64,000 nucleotides of DNA from Verrucomicrobiales bacterium (GTDB taxonomy: Bacteria; Verrucomicrobiota; Verrucomicrobiia; Verrucomicrobiales; DEV007): positions 1 through 64,000 of the forward strand of contig JAEUHI010000064.1 of assembly GCA_016795385.1 (NCBI GenBank), given 5' to 3'. A program made the position numbers and the translations under genes. Positions 46,223 to 54,092 of this stretch are shown piece by piece (position 1 is the stretch's first letter; each line of letters begins with the position of its first letter). Under the pieces are notes generated by a model, which saw nothing but the letters and a program-made list of their open reading frames with translations, was not told the origin of the DNA and made no database searches.

Positions 46223-46786
46223 ATGTCGCTTTTCTTGAAATGGCTTGGAGCCAGTCTCCTTTGTGCCTTGCCTTTTTGGTTGGTGATCGACCTCGCCACG
46301 CCGAAACAGACCACGGAGGGCTTGTCTCTGGCGGGACCGATCTCGCGAGTGGAAGAGCGGTTCGGCGCCGTGGCCAGTGCGACACGGCGTCTCTTCACGG
46401 CCCAAGTCTCGCAGAATCCGATCGGAGATTCGTTTTACGCGAGCGATCCGGCGCATCTCGCGGCGCGCGACCGGTATCTGAAATCGCTTTTCACTCCAGT
46501 CCGGGGAAACCACACCTTTCAAACGGTCGAACAGGGACGTCCGGTCGCATACGAAATCCGGGGCCTCACCCTCGTCGGGCCGCGCGCCAAACCCGTGGAA
46601 GATGCGGCCCGCCTGCTCGGGATCGAGGCGACCTTGATGTATCGCTATCGGGCAGAGGCCCACCGCCGGATCCTGGAGAATGAAGCCACGGCTTCGTGGA
46701 CGCCCGGAGTACCGTCCGGACTCGATGGCTTTCTCCTCGTCCGGCAGGGCGGACAATGGAGCGCCCGCGATCTGGTCGGCCGATAA
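46223..46786 (+). CDS. Single-helix membrane protein, unknown
   Basis: 187 residues. One N-terminal helix (LFLKWLGASLLCALPFWLVI) anchors a soluble domain with 'RYLKSLFTPVRGNHTFQTVE' and 'KPVEDAARLLGIEATLMYRY'. No family recognised. It has a near-perfect promoter directly upstream and is convergent with the DUF1501 gene 14 bases on. The start is the ATG at 46223. Confidence 0.7.
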   Translation: MSLFLKWLGASLLCALPFWLVIDLATPKQTTEGLSLAGPISRVEERFGAVASATRRLFTAQVSQNPIGDSFYASDPAHLAARDRYLKSLFTPVRGNHTFQTVEQGRPVAYEIRGLTLVGPRAKPVEDAARLLGIEATLMYRYRAEAHRRILENEATASWTPGVPSGLDGFLLVRQGGQWSARDLVGR

Positions 46787-46800
46787 ATCCTCCCTCTCCC

Positions 46801-48087
46801 TCACCCGAACATCGCCGCGATGGGCGTGCCTTGATCGGTGAGCGGGACCGGGCGCGAGCCATCATAGAGATCCTTGCGCGGATTGATGCCGAGAGCGGCG
46901 TGGATCGTGGCGTGGAAATCGGGCACGGAGACCGGATTCTCAAGGATGTTTTTCGAGAGTTCGTCGGTCACGCCATAGGCACCGTGATGCTTCAAACCGC
47001 CGCCCGCGAGGACGAGGCTGAAGGCGGTGCCCTGGTGGCCGCGTCCCCCGCGCCCATCATAGGCGGCGGGACGTCCGAACTCGGTCCCGACGGCGATGAG
47101 GGTCTTGTCGAGCAGCTTCTTGTCCTCGAGGTCGGTGATGAGCGCGGCGAGGGCGATATCGAGTTCCTGAATGAGGGTGTGTTGGTTTTGCTGCCCCTCG
47201 TTGTGGGTGTCCCAACCCGTGCCGTTGATGAAATTGAGGTTGTGCGAGACCTCGATAAAACGCACTCCGGCCTGGACGAGACGACGGGAAAGGAGGCAAC
47301 GCTGCCCGAATTCCCCCCCGTAGAGATTGCGCAGCTCGGCGGGCTCTTTCTTCAATTCGAAATGCCGCATGAAGTCGGGACCGGCGAGACGCAGGGCCTC
47401 GGTCTGGGCCTCACGGTATTGGGCGGGGAGTGACTCGGATTCGATCTTTCCGGCGAGCGGTTGCAGCAAGGCCTCGCGGCGCGCGGCGCGCTCGGGATCG
47501 ACATCGGCGGGCCGCGAAAATCCGGCCGGTCCGCTCTCGGTGTCGGTCAGGTAGACGTAGCCCGCCTTCGCTCCGAGGAACCCGGGACCGCGGCTCACGT
47601 TTGGATAACCGATCAGCATGTAGGCCGGCACATCGGGATTCACCGCGCCGAGTTCATGCGCGACGATGGAGCCGATCGAAGGATAGGTGGTGCTGCCGCT
47701 GATGAGGCGGCCGGTGTGGACGTAGTTCGTCGCGAAGGCATGTTCGTCGATGAGGTGGTGGTTCACCGTGCGCACCGCGGTGAGACGCTCGGCGAGCTTG
47801 GCGGTGCGGCCGAGGTGCTGGCAGAATTTCACGCCCGGCACCGCGGTCTCGATCGCATCGTATTCCGAGCCCGCGACTTTCGGATTGGCTTTGGAATTGC
47901 CCTTGCCCTTCGGATCAAAGGTGTCGATCTGCGCCATGCCTCCGCCGAGCCAGATGAAGATGCAATGCTCGGCCTTGCCCTTGGGCAGGTGGATCGCGGA
48001 TGTCGGAGAAGCGAGCAGATCGGCGGCTCCAAGAGAAGCGCCACCGGCGAGGAGGGAGGAACGTTGGAGGAATTGGCGTCGATTCAT
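46801..48087 (-). CDS. DUF1501 protein, Tat-exported
   Basis: 428 residues. A twin-arginine signal (MNRRQFLQRSSLLAGGASLG) points to folded export. The DUF1501 core is seen in 'HCIFIWLGGGMAQIDTFDPK', 'SRGPGFLGAKAGYVYL', and the C-terminal 'VGTEFGRP...GRGHQGTAFSLVLAGGG'. The fold is phosphatase/sulfatase-like, but substrates are unknown. In Planctomycetes and Verrucomicrobia it is nearly always paired with a PSD1-cytochrome gene, as here. Confidence 0.93.
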   Translation of the reverse strand: MNRRQFLQRSSLLAGGASLGAADLLASPTSAIHLPKGKAEHCIFIWLGGGMAQIDTFDPKGKGNSKANPKVAGSEYDAIETAVPGVKFCQHLGRTAKLAERLTAVRTVNHHLIDEHAFATNYVHTGRLISGSTTYPSIGSIVAHELGAVNPDVPAYMLIGYPNVSRGPGFLGAKAGYVYLTDTESGPAGFSRPADVDPERAARREALLQPLAGKIESESLPAQYREAQTEALRLAGPDFMRHFELKKEPAELRNLYGGEFGQRCLLSRRLVQAGVRFIEVSHNLNFINGTGWDTHNEGQQNQHTLIQELDIALAALITDLEDKKLLDKTLIAVGTEFGRPAAYDGRGGRGHQGTAFSLVLAGGGLKHHGAYGVTDELSKNILENPVSVPDFHATIHAALGINPRKDLYDGSRPVPLTDQGTPIAAMFG

Positions 48088-48305
48088 GGCGGGGGTGCGG
48101 CCAGAGGCCGCAGTAAAAGGTGGGAAGGTAAAAGGTAGAAGGTTGCTGGGCGGAGTCGTTGCGCTGGGTAGTTGCTTGGTGTGGCAGAGGGCGTTCGATC
48201 TACTAGCTCATACTCTTACCTCATACTCCTACTCATACTCAAAAACGTTGGGCGGGAAGACGGTCGATGGTTCACGACGGCTGAGTAGGAGTATGAGTAG
48301 GAGGG
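48088..48305. repeat. Non-coding gap with TCATACTC-type repeats
   Basis: Direct variants of CTCATACTCCTAC fill 48207-48240, and their inverted form GAGTAGGAGTATGAG lies at 48283-48297. The longest exact inverted pair is 16 bp (48220-48235 with 48282-48297), 46 bases apart, able to form a large hairpin. It separates the PSD1 and DUF1501 genes. No frame or promoter was identified. Confidence 0.7.
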
Positions 48306-51300
48306 TCAGGGGGTATAGATCCACTCCGGTGCGTTGAGCATGGCCCAGAGGACGTCTTCCATTCTCTTGCGCCATTCTTCATTCAGGGCGGTGGTCGGGG
48401 GATCGCCGCGGCGGGCCTGCTCTTCTTTCTGGGTCGCGAGGGTGTTGGCCGCTCCATCCAGGTGGTTCGACCAACTCACGAAGCGCACCGGCTCGCGCTT
48501 GCCGGGCTTGGTCACGGGACGCTCGGCCTCGGGAATGACCCGGCTTTCGAAACCTTCCTTGAGGAGCGCCACGTAGCGCTCCTTCTCCAACGCGGTAGGC
48601 TGGCGGGTGAGGAGACGCAGGAAAAGCCGATCGACGAGTTCCTCCGCCGACTTCGCCTCCATCGAGAGCGCGGTCACCCCATGTCGATCACTCAGGCGTG
48701 TCAGCCAGAGCCCCATCGTGCCGTTCGCGAGGATCGCGGGCTGGAGCACGTTCGGCTCGATCTCGCGGGCGTTGATCGGATCCTGCCGCGCTCCGCGCCA
48801 GCCGAAGGTTTCCATCAGGCTCGCCACCGCCTGGATGCGCGGCAGCGAAAGGCTCGGACGATCGCGCTCGTTCGAGGTCGAGGCGAGCATCCAGGCCCGG
48901 CGCGGTTTGCCGAGGGTGATGGAGTTGTTCAAGGCCCGCACGCTGTCCAGATCGAGGCTCACTTCCTCGAGATCAAAGGGCGTGCCCGTCGCCGCAAAGA
49001 GCGAGTCGACGATCTGCTCGGCGGTGAGGCGCCGCGGACTGGGCGCGATATAGAGCGGGCTGGGAGAGGTCAGCAGCGGATCGACCGCGCGCTGGTAGGC
49101 CTGCGACATGAGAATGAGCCGCGCGATCGATTTCAAATTGTAGTCGTGCCGCACGAGTTCATGCCCGAGCCACGCGAGCAATTCGGGATGGGAAGGATCC
49201 GACTTTTCCCAATCGCCGATGTGCTCGACGAGGCCGCGTCCCATGAGCCGCTCCCACACCCGGTTCACCATCACCTGGGCAAAACGCTGGTTCTCCGGCG
49301 CGGTGACGAGGGCAGCGAGACGGTCGCGCGGATCGTCGGGATCTTCGGCGAGGAGGGCGGCGGTCTCTTCCTTCGCGAACTCGGGGAAGGGCCAGCCCGG
49401 TTTCACTTCGGAACCGGGCTTCAGGGTCACCTCGATCAGCGGTGCCCGGCCGGTCTGGTGGATGCGATCCATCGGCACGCTGCTCGACTCGGGCAGCTTG
49501 ATCGATGACTCCTGCATCATCGCGGCGAGTTGGAAAAGTTCCTCCTGCTTCGCGGTGTGGGCGGGGGCGTCGTGGCAGCGGGCGCATTTCATCTCCACAC
49601 CGAGAAACGCCGCGCTCACGATCATGCCCTTCGCCGCCATCGGCACGTCGTTCTGCGAAGCGGTCGCGAATCCGGCGGGACCTCCGAAACGTTCGCTCCC
49701 CTCCATGCGGAGGAGTTCGGTCACGAAGAGATCGGCCGGCTTGTTATCCACGAGCGACTCATGCAGCCACCAGCGGAAGGGGCCCGTGTTGTTCAGCGTC
49801 GGATTGATGATGTTCGGATTCTCCGCGAGCACATCCTGCCAATACCCCATCCAATGATCGGCCCAGCGCACATCCGCGAGGAGACGATCGATCACTTTTT
49901 CCCGCCGCGTCTCCCGGGAATCCGCGAGGAAAAGATCGATCTCCGCTTCGGTCGGCGGCACGCCCACCGTATCGAGATAAACGCGGCGAAGGAAGGTCAG
50001 GTCCTCCGTGGCCGGCGTCAGTTCGAAACGATCCACGTCGAACTGGGGCCAGGGCGCGCCTTCCTCGATCCATTTTGTCAGCACCGCGATCTCCGCCTCG
50101 GAAAATCCCTCGCCTTTCGGAGGCATGATGTCGTCTCCGGCGTCCGGTGAGATGCGGTAGATCAGCGAACTGCCGTCGACATCGCCGGGTGCCACGGCCG
50201 CCCCATCCGATTTGCCCCCCTTCAAGGCCGCTTCATGCATGTCGAGCCGCAAGCCGCCCTTCGCCTTGCCGCCTTGGTGACAGCTGTAGCACTTCGCTTC
50301 GAGAAGCGGCTTCACTTCTTTGAAGTAATCGACCTTCGCCGCGTGCGCCGCTTCCAGCTCACCCTTCACCTTCACAATGCGGTCGGCGATGAAATGATCG
50401 ATCGGGTTGTTCGCCGCATACCCTTCCGGCAAGGCGGGCACCTCCACCGGCGTCACCTTCGCCAGCCAGCTTTTTCCGGCCTCGCGACGCTGCGCCCAAT
50501 AGGGAGCGTGCTCCGCGCGCTTCGCCGCCCGGGCGTCGGCGTCGACCTTCGCATACCAGGCGCGGCGCTCCGCTTCATACGCCGCCCAGCCCTTGTCGTT
50601 GTAGGCGACCTGGCGATCCCCGGGAGACATCAGAGACCAGCTCTCGCCGCCCTCGAGGGAGATCGCGGCGACCGTCTCACCGAATTCAGGACGACGTTTG
50701 CTCTTGCCCGCGACCCCTCCGATCATCGTCTCGAGGATCACGAAATGTTCGCCGCCCTTGGATTCGAATTCGATCCACGCCTCGCGGTTGCCGGGAGGGA
50801 CGAACCGGAAATCCGGTCCGAGGTCCAGATATTCATCCTGCTCCTTCAGGTAGCCGTGGCCGCCCGTATCCGATTTCGGGAAAGGATTCTCCAAGACCAG
50901 CCTGCCATCGATGTGCAGCTTCGAGGCCCCCCGGCTGCGGAGGAGAAGGCGATGTTTCCCGGCCGGCAACTTCACCAGCGCCGACGCCCGGAAGTGCGAA
51001 GGCATCGCCCGGTCCGCGCGCACCCCCGTCGAGATGTATTTCTGCGGCCAATCAAAGAAGCCGAAGACCTCTTCCTGATACGTCTCCGTCACCTCCGCTT
51101 CATCCGGCCAGGCGTTCGCCTCGGGCACGCCCTTTTCGCTAATCTGCACCAACACCTTTCCGGCCGGCACCATCTCGCGCGTCACCGGCGGCGGCGGTGG
51201 CTGATAGGAATAGCGCGACTCCAACTCCTTCGCCTCCGGCGCTCCGCGATGAATCGTCAGATCGTCAATCCACCCGCGGAACGACTCACCCGTGGTGCGT

Positions 51301-52031
51301 TTGTTGCCCGTGCCAATCACGAGATCGTCCGCATCCGTCACCGGGCCGAGATCCGTCGCCCCGCCCATGTCCCAGACCCCGTCCGTCGCCTTGCCGTCGA
51401 TGAGGACGCGGAGGCTGTCTTTCTTTCCAAAGGTGTAAACGACCGCGAGATGATGCCATCCCGTCGCCGGGATCTGCGCCGTGCTCCACCACCGGTGCCA
51501 TTCGCGCTTGCCGCCGTTCGCAGGATCCTCGCTCGTGAAGAGAAAACCCACCTCCGCACCACCGCCCGCGCCCTTGAGACGGATCGCGTAGTTCTGGTTG
51601 TTCTCGCCGAGGTCCGCCCCGAGTTTGCCGTGGCGCCCCTTCCCTAACACATACGCCATTTCCCCGTTCGCCAGTTCCTTCACCTTCACCCAGGCCTCGA
51701 TCGCGATCGTCTCGCCGAGACCGAATTTCAGGTTCGTCGTGCCGCCCCGCTCAACATCCTTCACCACGAGGAACGAATCTTTGTCCTCGAAAAAGCCAGC
51801 CCGGTTCTTCGCGTCGAACGAAGGATAACGCGGTGCCCGGGGTCCATCGAAGGATTGTTCGCCCGCCGCCTGCGCTTTGCCGGTCTTGCCCTGCCATTCA
51901 CCCGCTTCCTTCGCGCCATCGAATTTCCATTGCAGGACGACCTCCGCTTCCGCACGCGCGGCGAAGCCAAGGCCAAACAGCACGACCGCAAGGGCCACGT
52001 TCCGGATCGAATGGGGGGGCTCGGTTTTCAC
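48306..52031 (-). CDS. LamG-PSD1 cytochrome protein
   Basis: 1241 residues from GTG 52031; signal peptide about 1-30. Residues 30-270 are a LamG/concanavalin-like beta-sandwich, followed by a PA14-like region (about 290-450). Next is the start of a DUF1549 domain ('YAANNPIDHFIADRI'), then a PSCyt1 heme domain with CYSCH at 581-585, then the rest of DUF1549 ('FLRRVYLDTVGVPPTEAEID', with CARCH at 816-820) and the C-terminal DUF1553 (FAQVMVNRVWERLMGRGLV). Such proteins are exported c-type cytochromes of unknown substrate, expected with polysaccharide use. Partner of the DUF1501 gene downstream. The nested order is unusual. Confidence 0.9.
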   Translation of the reverse strand: MKTEPPHSIRNVALAVVLFGLGFAARAEAEVVLQWKFDGAKEAGEWQGKTGKAQAAGEQSFDGPRAPRYPSFDAKNRAGFFEDKDSFLVVKDVERGGTTNLKFGLGETIAIEAWVKVKELANGEMAYVLGKGRHGKLGADLGENNQNYAIRLKGAGGGAEVGFLFTSEDPANGGKREWHRWWSTAQIPATGWHHLAVVYTFGKKDSLRVLIDGKATDGVWDMGGATDLGPVTDADDLVIGTGNKRTTGESFRGWIDDLTIHRGAPEAKELESRYSYQPPPPPVTREMVPAGKVLVQISEKGVPEANAWPDEAEVTETYQEEVFGFFDWPQKYISTGVRADRAMPSHFRASALVKLPAGKHRLLLRSRGASKLHIDGRLVLENPFPKSDTGGHGYLKEQDEYLDLGPDFRFVPPGNREAWIEFESKGGEHFVILETMIGGVAGKSKRRPEFGETVAAISLEGGESWSLMSPGDRQVAYNDKGWAAYEAERRAWYAKVDADARAAKRAEHAPYWAQRREAGKSWLAKVTPVEVPALPEGYAANNPIDHFIADRIVKVKGELEAAHAAKVDYFKEVKPLLEAKCYSCHQGGKAKGGLRLDMHEAALKGGKSDGAAVAPGDVDGSSLIYRISPDAGDDIMPPKGEGFSEAEIAVLTKWIEEGAPWPQFDVDRFELTPATEDLTFLRRVYLDTVGVPPTEAEIDLFLADSRETRREKVIDRLLADVRWADHWMGYWQDVLAENPNIINPTLNNTGPFRWWLHESLVDNKPADLFVTELLRMEGSERFGGPAGFATASQNDVPMAAKGMIVSAAFLGVEMKCARCHDAPAHTAKQEELFQLAAMMQESSIKLPESSSVPMDRIHQTGRAPLIEVTLKPGSEVKPGWPFPEFAKEETAALLAEDPDDPRDRLAALVTAPENQRFAQVMVNRVWERLMGRGLVEHIGDWEKSDPSHPELLAWLGHELVRHDYNLKSIARLILMSQAYQRAVDPLLTSPSPLYIAPSPRRLTAEQIVDSLFAATGTPFDLEEVSLDLDSVRALNNSITLGKPRRAWMLASTSNERDRPSLSLPRIQAVASLMETFGWRGARQDPINAREIEPNVLQPAILANGTMGLWLTRLSDRHGVTALSMEAKSAEELVDRLFLRLLTRQPTALEKERYVALLKEGFESRVIPEAERPVTKPGKREPVRFVSWSNHLDGAANTLATQKEEQARRGDPPTTALNEEWRKRMEDVLWAMLNAPEWIYTP

Positions 52032-52155
52032 GGTGACAGTCTACGCCGGAATTCTACCGGAAATCACCTTCCCTCTCCTACCACTTTCGGGGGGGCTTGA
52101 TCGCGTGAGGGGGATGGAGGAATCTCGAATTCACGCCCGCATCACAGGCAGCTGA

Positions 52156-52512
52156 TTCGGTCATCGTTTCACCGAATCCGAAATCGCCGAACACACCGCT
52201 TTGATTGAGGAGCTTTTCTGGTCGCGTCGACGGCCGCCGTTGCATCTGCGCGACAAGATCCGCGAAGGCCAGCGCCTCGAGGGATTCAACATCGAGCTTT
52301 TCTTCGCCCGCCCCTCCTTCGCCCGTCCTGACCAAATCATCCATGAGGACATCGCGAGGATCCAGTGGGTATCCGACCGAAAGACTTGGAAGCTCTACTG
52401 GAAGCGGGCCGACCTGAAGTGGCACGCTTACCGTCCCCATCCCGAAGCCGCCACCCTCGCCGAAGCGCTCCACGTCATTGATGAGGATGCGAGCGGGTGT
52501 TTCTTCGGGTGA
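52156..52512 (+). pseudogene. DUF3024 protein lacking a proper start
   Basis: The frame reads FTESEIAEHTALIEELFWSR, RRPPLHLRDKIREG, LEGFNIELFFARP, WKLYWKRADLKWHAY and EDASGCFFG, all DUF3024. Similarity begins right after the TGA at 52153-52155, but the first start codon in frame is a TTG at 52201, inside the first helix. Either the start has been lost, or a one-base indel hides it, or a rare start is used. The family is about 110-120 residues with unknown function; the piece present here is nearly the whole domain. Confidence 0.6.
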
Positions 52513-52659
52513 GTTGTAGCGGGTGGGTGAGCGCGGACGGACCTTCGTCGGAACGTTTGCACGTTCCGCTACGGCTGGAAATTCAACGCGAATGGCTGCG
52601 AATGGAACGCGAATGGGCACAAATCCTTGCGGTGATCCGATTGTTGTCCGATCCCATCG
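52513..52659. repeat. Hairpin and triple GCGAATGG repeat
   Basis: CGGAACGT-TTGC-ACGTTCCG (52549-52568) is a perfect 8-bp hairpin, with an outer pair GTAGCGG (52516-52522) and CCGCTAC (52566-52572) as an alternative. GCGAATGG then occurs at 52588, 52598 and 52609. Looks like a short dispersed non-coding repeat, such as occur between genes in this phylum; no gene is here. Confidence 0.55.
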
Positions 52660-53478
52660 TCACCGCCACCCCTTCTCCCTCAGCCACCCCAAGGTCTCGT
52701 CGGGAATGGCGGTGTGGAACATCCTCACGCCCGCTTCGATCAAGGCCTCTCGCTGGGCTGGATCGCCGTAGCTGTGGGTCTCGACGAGAAGGCCGAGTTT
52801 CACGGCGGTCCGGATGGCCTCGATTTTTGCCGGGGAAAGGACCTCGTCTTTCTCCACGTTGATCTGGATCGTCTTCGGCGAAAACCGGGCGGCGATGTCG
52901 CGGACTTGCTCCGCGGTGTCGACCTTCACCATCAGCTCGATCTTCGGAGTATCGGAGGCGAAGGCCTTTGCGATTTCGAGTGCCTCCTTCCGGCTGCAGC
53001 GGATGAAAACCTCTTTCTCCATCCCGAGCCGGTGGATGAGGCGGGCAAGTTCATCGATATGGGCGTCGAGGCCGGGCTTCAAGTCGGCCTTGAAACCGAT
53101 CCGGCCCTTCCCGGCGAGGAGGAGCTCCTCGAGGGTGGCCACTTTTTCCTCGGAGATCGAACCGTCGCGATAGCGTTTTGTCAGGGCCTTCAGATCCAAC
53201 AGGGTCAGGTCGGAGGCCCGACCCTGTCCGGTCGTCTCGCGTTCGAGCGTTTCATCGTGGACGACCACAAAAACCCCGTCCTTGGTCCGCTGGATGTCGG
53301 TCTCGTAGAGGTCGAAACCTTTGCGGATGGCGACGGCGACGTTGGCGACGGAATTTTCGGGAGCGCGGTCGGCCTTGTCGTTCGCATATCCGCCGCGATG
53401 GGCGGCGATGAGGACGGGTTCGGCCGCGGCGAGCCTGACAAAACCACCCAGGAGCGCGAGGAGAAGGATCGTTTTCAT
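52660..53478 (-). CDS. Glycerophosphodiester phosphodiesterase, secreted
   Basis: 272 residues with a signal peptide 1-19. GDPD signature: HRG at 27-29 (AAHRGGYA), PENS at 40-43, and 'DIQRTKDGVFVVVHDETLER' with the metal-binding E-x-D and the second catalytic His. It would split glycerophosphodiesters into glycerol-3-phosphate and an alcohol in the periplasm. Its ATG overlaps the response-regulator stop by four bases, an unusual partner for a two-component system and a possible output gene. Confidence 0.92.
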   Translation of the reverse strand: MKTILLLALLGGFVRLAAAEPVLIAAHRGGYANDKADRAPENSVANVAVAIRKGFDLYETDIQRTKDGVFVVVHDETLERETTGQGRASDLTLLDLKALTKRYRDGSISEEKVATLEELLLAGKGRIGFKADLKPGLDAHIDELARLIHRLGMEKEVFIRCSRKEALEIAKAFASDTPKIELMVKVDTAEQVRDIAARFSPKTIQINVEKDEVLSPAKIEAIRTAVKLGLLVETHSYGDPAQREALIEAGVRMFHTAIPDETLGWLREKGWR

Positions 53479-54092
53479 GATTCCACCCGGATGATCCCGC
53501 GCCGGATCGCTTCGGCGGTGGCCTGGGCGCGGTCGCTGACGTCGAGCTTCTGGAGGACGTTGCTGATGTGGCGTTTCACGGTGTCTTCGGCGATGCCGAG
53601 GGCGGCGGCGATTTCCTTGTTGGCGCGGCCTTTGGCGATGAGGGAAAGGATCTCGCGCTCGCGCAGGGTGATGGCGGGACCGAGTTTCAACCCGGCGAGA
53701 CGGGTCGCGATCTCGGGGGCAAGATAACGCTCGCCGGCGGCGACGCGGCGCAGGGCGGCGATGAGGTCGTCGCGGCTCGCGGTCTTTTGGAGAAAACCGA
53801 GGGCCCCGGCATCGAGGGAGGACTGGATTTCGTCGTCGCGGGCGAAGGTGGAAAAAACGAGGACCCGCGCGGCGGGATCGAGTTCGAGGAGCCGCTCGGT
53901 CGTCTCGATACCGTTCCATCCCGGCAATTGCAGGTCCATGAGGATCACCTCGGGCTGGGCCGACGCCAGAAGAGCGGGCGCCTCCTCGCCGCGCTCCGCC
54001 TCGGCGACGACAGTGATATCGTCCTCGAGTTCGAGCGAGGCGACGAGCCCGCTGCGGACGACGAAGTGATCATCGACGATCATCACATTCAT
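53475..54092 (-). CDS. NarL-family response regulator
   Basis: 205 residues. Receiver domain with D7, D8, phosphoacceptor D53 (ILMDLQLPG) and K103 (FLQKTAS). A LuxR/GerE helix-turn-helix occupies about 142-200 ('LTLREREILSLIAKGRANKE', 'AEDTVKRHISNVLQKLDVSD'). It is the DNA-binding partner of the kinase encoded just upstream; the two genes share four bases, and the GDPD gene follows in the same way. Confidence 0.95.
   Translation of the reverse strand: MNVMIVDDHFVVRSGLVASLELEDDITVVAEAERGEEAPALLASAQPEVILMDLQLPGWNGIETTERLLELDPAARVLVFSTFARDDEIQSSLDAGALGFLQKTASRDDLIAALRRVAAGERYLAPEIATRLAGLKLGPAITLREREILSLIAKGRANKEIAAALGIAEDTVKRHISNVLQKLDVSDRAQATAEAIRRGIIRVES

Noticed and set aside
48207..48240. 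Possible CRISPR array
   Set aside because: Units are 8-13 bases without unique spacers of constant length, and there are no cas genes in the window.
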